From the NCBI GenBank assembly GCA_013365365.1, contig JABVXU010000436.1, positions 1 to 45,872 of the forward strand: a DNA stretch of 45,872 nt, written 5' to 3'. This document shows positions 21,608 through 32,437 of this stretch, one piece after another; the first letter of the stretch is position 1; every line of letters starts with the position of its first letter. This DNA comes from Cruorifilaria tuberocauda. Taxonomy: Eukaryota; Nematoda; Chromadorea; Rhabditida; Onchocercidae. The position numbers and the translations under genes were made by a program. The notes under the pieces are model-generated. The model was not told the origin of the DNA, ran no database searches, and saw only the letters and a program-made list of their open reading frames with translations.

Positions 21608-24271
21608 ATGGATTCTTCTCAACAAACATTCGAAGAAAGTGCTGTAATTTCACTGATGAAAGAACAACAAGCTGAACGTTACAAGAAAATTGCCTTTTTT
21701 GGTGTTGCTATTAGGTAAGCTTTTCGTGTCTACGGTAAACAACAGTTTTACTTTGTTACCTAAAACCGAATACAAATACGGAATACAGAATATATGCGAT
21801 AAAATACGGAAGATTAAATTACTGAAAGTATTCGAGATCCAATATTCATCATATATTCTCCATTTGTAATAAAAGTAATTCTTAACTGCTCGGAAAGTTG
21901 CAATTTCTGCTGTTTGCAAGAATTGCAAAGAATTCCTACTTCAAATAAATTTTATTTGAAAAAGTTTAAATTTTAGTACAATAGCTACAATATGCAGCGT
22001 AATTGTTACACCACTTCTGTATTACTATATTCAAACAATAGAAACAACTTTAACGAACGAAATTGAGTTTTGTCAGCAACGTTCCAGAAATATGTGGAAA
22101 GAATATGCATGCATTGAGAAGGTTAACTTTTATCTAAAGTATTAAAAACTTAATACCAAATTTTTGGAAATTTTAATTTTGATAATTAATTAAATAGATG
22201 TGTTTCAAGAGAAGAAATAAACAAAGCAATCAATGAACCGGAAGAAATTTTCTAGTATAAAATCATTCACATTATTATTTTTGTCTAATTCATACTTATA
22301 CTAAAGCAATCGTTAACCCGTAAAAATATCCATATATATATATAGATATATCCGTATAATCAATATAATCCATATAAATCAATAAATATCCATATAATCA
22401 AAGTACCATTAAAATTATAAATTTCATATTATAGAAATTCTTTAAATCAAATGATTACTCTTTTTATCATTATCATTTATCATTCATCTTCAAATGATGC
22501 AATCATTGCGCAACCATTGACTTCATTGCTTCATTCCTCGTATTTCTGCATAAGCTACCTTATCTCTTACAGAACTTATCACTGATTCTGTCTAATACTT
22601 ATCTCCACAATCACTTCGAACTTATTTGTTATATTGTTCAGATATCACTCAACGAATGATATACATATATATATATATATTGTTATTGATTAGATTGATA
22701 AATCTTACATTGTTCAACGAACGATCTCATTTATTCGAAAAGTAGTCTTTATAGATTTCTTCAAATGAAAAATGTCAGCAATTACATTATTCTAATTTCT
22801 TTACTCAATGAATTCTCTATCAATTATCATTCAAAATCGTTTCAAACGATTACTCTAATCCAGTTATCTGTTATCAACATGAAATCATCTAACGATATTA
22901 TTAATTATCATATTCAATTATATATTTTACGTTTTCCCAGATATTAAACGTAAAAAAGCGACGCTTATGGCGCGATCGACGTCAGGCGAACTACTATTAT
23001 TATCCGGTAAAGGTAGAACCATCATTCTATCAAGCAGCACCACATGAGGTTTTAAATTCATACTCGAATATTCCAAACGAAAACTGGCCGATGCACCGAA
23101 GTTCTGAATGTTGCAGCTGTGGAATCGGTGAAGCTGGACAAGTAGGACTACCTGGGCCACAAGGAGATCCAGGTATTGAAATTAACATTGAGTCAACTGT
23201 TAAATCAATACTATTACGAACTCTTTCAGGAAGAGATGGAATTCCGGGTAAAAATGGTCTACCAGGTCCAGATGCAATTGAAGGACTGGATTATCGCTAT
23301 CAGGAATGGTGTTTCGACTGTCCATTAGCACCAGCTGGTCCTCCTGGTCTACCAGGTCCAAAAGGACCTCCTGGTGAATGTGGTCTACCAGGAGCTAATG
23401 GACCAAATGGCGCTGACGGTATTTTACATTAAACTTAGTTCAGGTTATGGATGTTGTTATATTTATAGTAAGTGTTTTATAGGATTGGTTGGACTTCCTG
23501 GAAAACCAGGTAGACCTGGAAGACGTGGAAGTCCTGGATTGAGGGGAAAAGCGGGTCAACCGGGAGAGATTCGTAGCGTACCTGGAAGCAAGGGAGTGCG
23601 AGGACGACCAGGTTTGCGTGGTCCACCAGGACCTGATGGCCAGAATGGAAATGATGGACAGGATGGGTTGCCAGGTCCGAGGGTTCGTCAGTTTATTGAA
23701 ATCTACTTGTTAACTTCAATGGAACAGATAAATTAGTAATATAGTTCATAGTCAGATTGTTTTTTCGTTAATTTATTAAATTTCAGGGTTTGCCCGGTGA
23801 ACAAGGACCACCAGGATTACCGGGACGACCAGGAGAAAATGGTCCTGATGGACCTGATGGAAAACCGGTATTTTATGCTTCATAAACATTTCCATCTGTT
23901 TCCATTTTTAAGCTGAAATTCAAATTCTTAGGTCCTAGTAATTTATGCCAACGAAATACTTTTTCAAATTTTGTTCATTAGAATTAAAAAAAGAATTCAT
24001 AAATTCAGTAGGAGCATCGGCTTAAGAAATTGAATTATTTTTTTGCATACCGGAAATTATTTGATATAATTTAATATCATTGATATGATGATTTCTTGAC
24101 ACTGAAATCATCAGGATGCTATCTATCTTTATTCCGTCACGGTCAGCTCCATTTATTACGTGGAAAATAATGATTACAAGCGTTAATTCGATATTACCAA
24201 TATATTTTTAGGGTGATGAAAATGGTTGTGATCATTGCCCAGTGCCACGTCTCGAATCCAGTATTGAATAA
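21608..24271 (+). CDS. nematode cuticle collagen, 7 exons
   Basis: Exons: 21608-21714, 21977-22121, 22941-23172, 23230-23418, 23483-23682, 23787-23867, 24212-24271. All phases agree and give 337 residues, normal for this family. The N-terminus is cytosolic, then a membrane or signal-anchor segment (about 28-53), then the cuticle-collagen N-terminal domain with the EIEFC..RSRNMW pattern (64-76). The basic run [10 protein letters not shown] ends in RDRR (95-98), a furin/BLI-4-type cleavage site. Cysteines CCSC (141-144) precede the first Gly-X-Y block (about 152-175). WCFDC (188-192) separates it from the main Gly-X-Y domain (about 197-320), which is interrupted near EIRSVPGSK. The end is CDHCP (324-328). 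The secreted trimer would be built into the cuticle and cross-linked through the cysteine clusters and probably tyrosines (YYYYP near 102-106). Unusual points: a Cys inside the triple helix (Cys212) and a 57-base intron with no stop in frame. Convergent with the kinase-like gene. The exact C. elegans counterpart is not assigned. Confidence 0.95.
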
Positions 24272-24426
24272 TGACTGTTACACGTTTTTTCATCGTACAT
24301 TTTCCTCGTAATCCATACGGAAGTAATTGTAGTTTGAGTTTAAGTGTAATTTTGTTTCATAATTTCCATTCATTTGCATTTTTTTTTTACTTTATCCTTG
24401 AAATTTTTCGTAATACTTCAAAAAAC

Positions 24427-24645
24427 TTCAAATATTATTAAGATCGTAGAGATATGATTGTGATTATGAATAATCATGAATTATAAAAAATAATTTCTAT
24501 GTGAATTTCAAATATATATTAATCGATTATGATTGTAAATAATCATGAATAATAAATTTTGATGTAAGCTTCAAATATTATTAAGATTTTACATATGATT
24601 ATGATCGTGAATAATCATGAATAAGAACAATTTCTATGATATGTT
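24427..24645. repeat. three degenerate copies downstream of the collagen stop
   Basis: Copies start at about 24427, 24507 and 24570. Each runs from TTCAAATATTATTAAG through a GATTATGATTGTGAATAATC-like core. They lie in the presumed 3' UTR or 3' flank of the collagen gene. An AATAAA polyadenylation signal follows at 24650-24655. Confidence 0.65.
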
Positions 24646-24649
24646 GAAG

Positions 24650-24655
24650 AATAAA
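24650..24655 (+). terminator. possible collagen polyadenylation signal
   Basis: AATAAA about 380 bases after the collagen stop codon, followed by a T-rich stretch. Another AATAAA-like site (TAATAAAATG) lies near 24709. Which one is used cannot be told from sequence. Confidence 0.35.
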
Positions 24656-24857
24656 CTTTTTTTTTCTGCTTTATCTAATGAGAAATGCATGAGAATGGGA
24701 TGAATATTAATAAAATGAACCAAATTGGAGATGTAAGAATTATGATAAAAATTCTTTTTTTTCATCATGATGCAATGTTTAGTCAAAGTAATTCATAAGC
24801 AAATATCATGAATGAATTAATGATTAAGATCGATTGACTGATAACAGATTTGTCGGA

Positions 24858-26777
24858 TCACTCTTCAGCAATTGGTATGGAAATCCATAATGGAAGCTGA
24901 TGCTTGTTATCCGGATAGCGACGTTTTAGTGCTGCTTGAATTTGTTCGATAATAAATTTATAATCTATTGGATAAGGTGATGGTGTCATATACATTAATC
25001 TGCAATAAATATTTATGATAATATGATAGAAGGATGATAACGTGATATAGAAAGTAATGAATGATTATCGAAGAGGAAAAAATTTTTGAATTTAATTTCC
25101 TTAAATGCTAAATGATTAATTAGCATATGAATTTGACATGTGGAATAAATCTATTTATTAGGAAAATTAATTTATTAAAATAATCGAAATAAGATCATTT
25201 ACCTGTAAAGCGATCGAATTTCTCGAGGTAACCTTTTAAATTCGATATTGCGATAGAATAAACATTTCATATTACATACACGCTTCTCATCAAATACGGA
25301 ACGCCATGGTAATTTACCGGAGATCATTTCAGCAATCATATAAATTAAGGCAATAATATCGTCAGATGGACCCTACGGTATATTATTTTCCTTTGATTTC
25401 CTTTTAAATCACCTTTTTTTTTGATTGATTTTCTCCGTTTTTTTTTTATTTTCATTTCGAAATTAAATTCATTTCATGATTAAAAATATAATATATTAAT
25501 TCTAATTGAAAAATAATCACCTGTTCACGTCCTCGATGAACTCGTACAGAACTGTATCGAATTGTACCAACAAATGGTACAAATACTCGTGGTTTACAGG
25601 GCCATGGTAAAGCTAGGCTTACATCGATAATTAATATGCGTGATTCGATCGAATCGTAAGAGATCGGATTACGAAATGCAAAACTGAAATTTAATACATT
25701 TGAAAATGACCTTATCATTTATCTTGATAAGATCAGTGTCATTTTTACCTGTACGGTGATACCTGACGATGGACATAACCAAGTCGATGAAGCGATGCAA
25801 GTGCTCGAACACATCCCATCATAATGAGCAATGCTAGGTCCAATGGAACAGTACCGGTAGGTGATAATGATAACAATGAACCTAGCATTGATGCATGATA
25901 TTCTAAAATAGCACATGGTCGTCCAATCCATTCTGGATCTCGTTCAGCATCTTGATCACCATTTTCACCAAATATCATCTGTATCATTTTTTTAATTAAA
26001 AAACTTTTTTCATAAGTTATATCGAAATTTTTTTTTTTTGAATTGATGATATTATTATCATTGTTATCATTATCACTCATTTCTAATTAAAAATCCTTTC
26101 ATTTCTCATATTTCTGTTTATTTTATCAATCATTTAACAAATTTCACCTTTCTCAAACGTCCGTAGCAAATCAATTTTGGAAAATGCACAGAACGACCTT
26201 TGGCCATTTCTAAAATTTTAATCGTTCGATGTATTGCGGTATTTTTCCGGTCATTTGTTCTATCATCTCTTGCAATTAACAAATGCATTACCTGAAATTC
26301 CCGGTCATCTGTTTTATCCTGAATAAGATGATGCAATCTATTTAAATAAATATTTCTCTTAGATACATTATCATTAATCATTAACAGTTCAGTGATTAAT
26401 TAAATCAATGCAAAAAAACAATATTGTAAGTTAGTTTTAGAATAAAATTTTTGCAAAGTTCCAAAAAAAAGATGAGAAATTTTAATTTTAAACTGTTCAT
26501 TAGCTCTTTCTTGAGCATAATTTTCTCATAGCTTTTTAGTTCTATCATTCGCTGCTTAAAAGAATAAATTCATTCGAAGATTAATTCAAAAATAAAAATA
26601 AAAATGAAGAATAACGGTATCAGGTGCTTTATCATCATAAACTTGATGTGTCGTATATTCACGATCAATCGGATCATCTTCCGTGCATGTTATAAAGAAT
26701 GCATGCTTATCATAATCAATAACACCGCAAATATTTTCAACATTTTCTTCAATTTCACCCCAAAAAACTGTTCCCAT
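24858..26777 (-). CDS. CK1/tau-tubulin-kinase-like protein, predicted pseudokinase
   Basis: Transcript-order exons: 26777 to about 26616 or 26643, about 26318 (or 26291) to 26148, 25978-25749, 25683-25521, 25372-25203, 24999-24858. Phases agree for the last four introns. Length is about 327-345 residues, essentially one kinase domain. The family is clear from GTIRYSSVRVHRGREQ..SDD followed by MISGKLPW, which matches the casein kinase 1/TTBK signature (GTxRYASIxxHxGxEQxRRDD...LPW). Catalytic features are lost: the loop is HRQVSPYS where active members have HRDIKPxN, so the proton-acceptor Asp is Gln and the Lys is Ser. DFG is DVS at 25617-25625. The N-terminal segment has no recognisable Gly-rich loop, and the VAIK Lys cannot be placed. 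Intact reading frame and splice sites argue for a working pseudokinase (scaffold or allosteric role), not a dead gene. Start choice: a TTTCAG acceptor lies 19 bases before the ATG with an in-frame TGA between. The first intron boundary is uncertain. Confidence 0.88.
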
Positions 26778-26796
26778 ATTTTGTCAGTAATTAAAA

Positions 26797-26803
26797 CTGA
26801 AAA
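26797..26803 (-). promoter_or_regulatory. probable spliced-leader acceptor of the kinase-like gene
   Basis: TTTTCAG on the minus strand lies 19 bases before the ATG at 26777, and an in-frame TGA sits 9 bases before that ATG. This is the usual layout of a trans-spliced nematode 5' end. It shares ATTTTTCAGTTTTAAT with the isomerase gene. Confidence 0.55.
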
Positions 26804-28170
26804 ATAAACATTTTTTTTTTTGGTTGCAAAATGATTGAAATGATTGAAATAATGATAATTATTTAAACTACTAAATTAGTTTATTATTTTGATTTATTAT
26901 GATTATCATAATTTTTATTGCAAAATTTTGTATAAATTCTTAGAATGATTGAAATTATAATAATCAGCTTATATTTTTCATTGATATTTAAACCATTAAA
27001 TTAGTTTATTATGATTTTTATTATGATTTATCATGATTATTATGATTTTTGCAAAAAAAAATTACCAAAATATACAAATTTATTGAATTATAAATGAAAT
27101 GGAAAATAAGTAGAAAAATTGAATATTTCATAACAAATAACAAATAAATGTCAAAGTAATGTCCGATAAAAAAATAATAATAAAATTTCAATATAAAACT
27201 CGTCAATTGACATCATTTTGTTTCATGAAGAAATTTCCCATACGTGCATTTTACGCTTAAGTTCAAAAAAATTCAAAAAACATTGATGACGTAGAAAGAA
27301 ACAGACAAACATACCGCTAAATAAAACTAATTAAATTTCAAATTCTATAAATACACGTATTCATCGTAAATATAGTAAATGGAATTTAACAAATTTTCGC
27401 CTTTCGTTCATTTAGTATACTCTATTTATCATTATCTTATTTCATTTTTATTTATCACTATCTTATCTTAATCTTATTTTATCTTATTTAATCTTATCTT
27501 ATTTTACTCTAAGTTTATTTATCATTACTTTACTTTAATCATATTTTACTCCATTTTTATTTATCATTGTCTTACTTTTTTTTCCTTGCTTTGAACGAAA
27601 TCATAGATGGATTTAAAAATAACAAATTACAGAATTGTGAACTTTTCTCAATATCAGTATCTCAGCAATTTATCATCAATGATATATCACATCACGTGGA
27701 AAATTCTCCAACGATACTATAATTTTATAATTTCTTTATCAGCTTAAATTTAATAATTTCATGAAATAAGCCAACCTGACCAATCAACCAACCTCTTACA
27801 ACGATAGAGAATATATTAAACTCTATCAGTAGATCGATCAGTTTTTATATCCGAATAAATTCATAATCAAATTTGCATATACTACTTATACATTAAGTAT
27901 ATATCGGAAAAGGAATAATGTATTAAATTTGATTTAAAACAGATAAAAAAAGACACTACCGGTTTTTTGACGTTTTCGCAAGAAACATCCGGAAAGAAGA
28001 ATTATAACGTGAATTAGTTGAATCATTGGCATTGATCGATTAAACTTATTTGATAATTATTGATTAACTTAAATTCTCACCAAAATTTTATGTTTCAGTA
28101 ACAATTAACTGTAAATGTTTCTACGAGAAATTTTTAAATAAATTTTCATTGCGATGAATTTTCAAACATT
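26804..28170. other. upstream flank of the kinase-like gene and intergenic
   Basis: No gene seen. It should contain the kinase-like gene's promoter, but no specific site stands out. Near 27410-27570 there is a loose TTTATCATTATCTTA-type degenerate repeat. Confidence 0.5.
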
Positions 28171-28548
28171 TTAATTAACTCTAATTCACTTCTAACATTT
28201 TGAATTCATTGTAGTTTTATTGCATTACTTTTTTTTTTTTACTGAAATTGCAATAATTGCAATTATTTCGCATGTTTGAAAGGAGAAATAAAATGATGAG
28301 TATTACTTTAGTATTTTTAGTGCTACTTTTACTTTCATAAAGTATTACTTGAGTAAGTAATCAAGTATTTTAATCAACTTTAATTTACTTCCGACATTTT
28401 GAATTCATTGCACTTTTGTTGTATTATTTTCTTTCTTCGTACTCAATTATTTTGCATATTTGAAATTATAAATAAAGTAATGGGTATTACTTTCTACTAT
28501 TACTTTAGTATTTTCGGTATTACTTTCTACTATTACTTTAGTATTTTC
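28171..28548. repeat. two diverged copies of a ~150-bp block at 199-bp spacing, with nested 33-bp duplication
   Basis: The block beginning TTTTAATTAACTCTAATTC (28170) and containing ACATTTTGAATTCATTG recurs at about 28369 with many substitutions. The second copy ends in two adjacent exact 33-bp units (28483-28515 and 28516-28548) built of GGTATTACTTTC and TATTACTTTAGTATTTTC. This reads as an older segmental duplication followed by a recent local slip. Confidence 0.75.
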
Positions 28549-30142
28549 GGTATTACTTCCTTTCGTTTTCTTCACTTATCATCACTATTTCAAATCATTT
28601 TTCATTTTTTAAACTTACAATTACTCCTTCATTAATTGGCACGATAAGGGCTTAAACTATTTCCAGAAGAATAACAATAGGAAAATTTTTTTCAATTCAA
28701 TTCTTATTTTTCACTCTTTTCAATCGTTTCACAATTTTTCAATATTTGATAAAAAATTAAAAGAATAACGAAAAAAGTGGTAAATTTCAACTAACAAAAG
28801 CCATTGAATTCATCGATAAAAAACTATAAAAGTATAAAAAAATCATAGAACTATAAAAGTATTAAAATATAAAAGTAAATTCAAATTAATAATTTAAGTA
28901 ATTGGAAGAAGATATTTAAGTGCAACAAAGTTAAAAAAAAGCTTAAAATATTGATACAAAGTTTTTTTTTCCAAATAAAATGATTTCTTTTCAAATTAAA
29001 AGATAGAAAGGTAAAGAAGAGGAAAATTTCATTTTTTATTCATTTTTTTTAAACCAAAAAAAATTTCAAGTCTTTAAAATATTCTCGTCTTCGCTCATTT
29101 AAAATCCATTCATTTTAATGTTCAATTACCGATAAGTAATTAAATTTGAATGTGCAATAACTGTTAAATGTGATATTTTAACTCCTTCAATGTTATTTTA
29201 ATTACTTCTAGGCAAATATGCTATTTAAATTACTTTTAAATATTTGCAAAAATATTATCAAACTTTATAAAATAAGTTTTAAATGTATTCTTTTATCACG
29301 GTAATGAGGGGAATTCTCCGATTAAATGGGTAAATTGTGTCGCATAATTGAAGTAATTAGAATTAAAAAACGAATAGTTTATATAAATTTGCTTAATTAA
29401 CCTTTAAAGGTACACGTACCTTTGGCCTATTTACTATTATTCGTTTGGTAGAAATTAAACTGGTAACTCTTGTTTATTTAAGTATTTAAAATGTGTAACT
29501 TTTACAAATTCAAATCTATTTCAAACAGATGAAATTAATCTTACATACTTAAATACTTAAACTCTTCATAGTGTAAGATTTGTACTTACACAAACACAAA
29601 CACAAACGAAAATGCATTGAAATTTCGAAATTACTAATTTATACCTTATTTGATCACTTATCTAATCTAATATCATTTAGAAGAAAACAAAAATGCTTAT
29701 TTCAAGTATCGATTATATATGACGCAATTGTGCTAATCTTTAAAAATAATTAAAATCATTTTTAGATTGAAATCAAATCATCCATAAGTCGAGAATGCTA
29801 GTAAGTTAGCTTTTCTTTTTTCAATTTGTTATCTTTTATTATCTTAATTTATTCCTTTATTACTTTTTACTGCTATCTCTCATTTACGCTCTTTCATTTT
29901 CTTTGCAGAGATAAATTAATTAATTTAATTAATTAATTGCAATTCGAAATTCAAATATTTCTTTAGAGATTGTTTAACAGGAAATAGAAAAGAAATTTAT
30001 TCAATAATTTCTTTCTTTAAGTAATCTTTTCCCTTTTTTTTTCTCAATAAATAATTAAAAATAAGAGTAGAAATCGTGAATTTGCTATATTTTATTTCAA
30101 AAATGATTATATTTAAAATTTATGGTATGAAAATTACCATTG

Positions 30143-30173
<31 letters not shown>

Positions 30174-30637
30174 TAATTAGTCAGTTTTCCATTTCTCTTT
30201 CTCTCTCTTCTTCGTGACAGAGAGTGATTAGTTTCTCTCTCTCCATTGTGACAGAGAGTTAGCAAATTCACTTCTCCACTTTTTTTTCCATTTCTCTCTC
30301 TCTCTCTCTCATCTGTCTTCTCTTTTTTATCCCTAAAACAAATAATTTTAAATGTGAAGAAATCAAAGAAAAATTTTTCTTTTAAAACTTTTCAGCCATA
30401 ATATGCTTAAAGATGCTCTCGTCGTCAAATTCTGAAACAATCATTTAAATGTTCAATTTAAATCTTTTCCAAAAAAAAGCTCTGAGTTTGAAAGAGTGCG
30501 AGGGAGAGAATAAAAAAGAGATGATTGAATTCATTTGCATATATTTGCTCTCTCATATTTTTGAATTAATAAAAAAAAAACAATGTTGTAAAATTCAATA
30601 GATAAAAATGATGATTTACAATAAATGAAATCGGTCA
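28549..30637. other. gene-free AT-rich stretch
   Basis: No supportable gene. It holds a GA run (30156-30173) and several CT-rich tracts between about 30190 and 30310. Confidence 0.55.
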
Positions 30638-31155
30638 TTCAATTAAACTAATTCATTGAATCGTAATAATATCAGTTCACATATCTAAGATATATTATGA
30701 TTATTCTTGAATAATTTTTGTTACAACGATTATTAATACGATTAACACTTTAACTTCATGCTTATTGTAAATTAATTTTTATAAATTGTTTATAAATAAA
30801 TACTTATTGTTCAATTAAACTAATTCATTGAATCATAGCAATACAATTTCACGTCCTTAAGATATTATCATTATTCTCAAAATATTTTTTACCACGATTA
30901 TTAATACGATTAAGAACGTTTTAATTTCATTTATTTTTATGTTTATTATAAATTAATTTCCGTAAATTGTTCACTAACTTGTTTAATTAAACAAATTCAT
31001 TGAATCTTAATAATACAATTCCAAATCTCTAAAATATTATCATGATTCTCGAAGAGCTTTTCACAACGATTATTTATACGATTAACATTACAACTAAGAT
31101 TTTAATTTTTTTTTAATTTCATTTACTTTATGCTTATTGTAAATTAACTTTCATT
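30638..31155. repeat. 172-bp tandem repeat, 3 diverged copies
   Basis: Copies start near 30638, 30810 and 30982, each with TTCAATTAAACTAATTCATT or a close variant. Each continues through AAGATATTAT, then ACGATTATTAATACGATTAA, and ends with TTATTGTAAATTAA. Spacing is 172 bases both times. The copies differ by substitutions and small indels. This is a small satellite-like array of near-nucleosomal period. Confidence 0.85.
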
Positions 31156-32152
31156 GTTTACTAGTTTGTTTTTATCAGCATTTTTGATTTTTTGCTGCAA
31201 GAAACTTTCCAGACATTTCAAGTTTTTTTTTTTCCATCGTTATCGATTATCAATCGTTGTTTTGCTTAACAATGAAGCCGTCTAAATCGAATTCAATTGG
31301 CTATTTTTCATAGCAAAAAAAGAAAAAAGAACGAAAAGAAAAACGAATTGCTTTTTTCTTCACTTTTTTTTCTTCCAGTTTTCTTTAAGAAAATTTGGAA
31401 AGTTAGGAAACGGAGAGAAAAAAAAAAATTTTTTTTTTTTGAAATGTGCAAAGATAAGGCTACGCCCACCTGTATTACGTATGCAACGTTGTTTTGTTGC
31501 CCTGAAGATTTGAAAAATTTTCTTTGCTATATATTTAGCTAATATTTTAGCTGTATTTTTGATGATGAAAGAAATTAGAGAAATGTTGAGAGTGAACGGA
31601 AAAACCCAAGTTGAGAAAAGAAAAAAAGAATTTTTTTTTCATTTTTACGCCAATCTTTTAACTAAAACCGTTCGTGTTTGAATAAAAATAGCAAATTGGA
31701 CCATATGGATTATTGTTTTGTTGCTTTAAGAAGAAGCATACGTTAGTCGTTAAATCAAATTAATAAGCTTTTTTTAATTAGCTATAAGCGATAGTTATTG
31801 ATTTTTCAATGCTAATTTATTCTTTGATAATTTATGAATGTTATAGGTATAGATGGATAGAGTTAACGTTAGCACAGTTTTCATCAATCATTTTCAACGT
31901 TTAGTGAATTTGACGGTTATTTTTTTATTTTTCGAGAAATTTCTCGAAACGATACGGGATTTTCTTTGTTTTCTTATTTATCGTAAAGTATTTTATCAAT
32001 TGAATAAATCGATTTTAATTATTCCTAATTTGTTTTTTTGCTAGGATTTATCAGTTATCAGTATTGAATGAAATGAAATGCAAATAGGATTTTCGGATTA
32101 AAAAATGTCTTATTCCCATTTTGAGAGTAATGAATTTAAATAAATGAATTTA

Positions 32153-32345
32153 ATTATTATTATTATTATTACTATTATTATTATTATTAATTATTGTTAT
32201 TGTTAATTATTATTATTACCTATCATCATTATCATTATAATTATCATTATTATTATTATTATTATCATTATTTATTATTATTATTATTATCATTATTATT
32301 ATTATTATTATTAATTATTATTATTAATTATTATTATTACCTATC

Positions 32346-32378
<33 letters not shown>

Positions 32379-32437
32379 TATTATTATTATTACCATTATT
32401 ATTATTATTATTATCATTAATTATTACTATTATTACT
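32153..32437. repeat. ATT/ATC trinucleotide-rich array
   Basis: Interrupted TTA/ATT repeats with TATCATCATTATCATTAT segments. A longer word, ATTATTACCTATCATCATT, occurs twice about 123 bases apart, so part of the array was duplicated as a block. A 116-codon frame through it encodes only low-complexity Tyr/Leu/Ile runs and is not a gene. Confidence 0.95.

Noticed and set aside
22199..22255. Small open segment in collagen intron 2 beginning after AAATAG ([18 protein letters not shown], then stop)
   Set aside because: Its phase does not fit exon 2, and including it would truncate the collagen before the Gly-X-Y region. Possibly chance.
22927..23160. 77-codon minus-strand frame across collagen exon 3
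   Set aside because: Antisense shadow of the collagen coding sequence.
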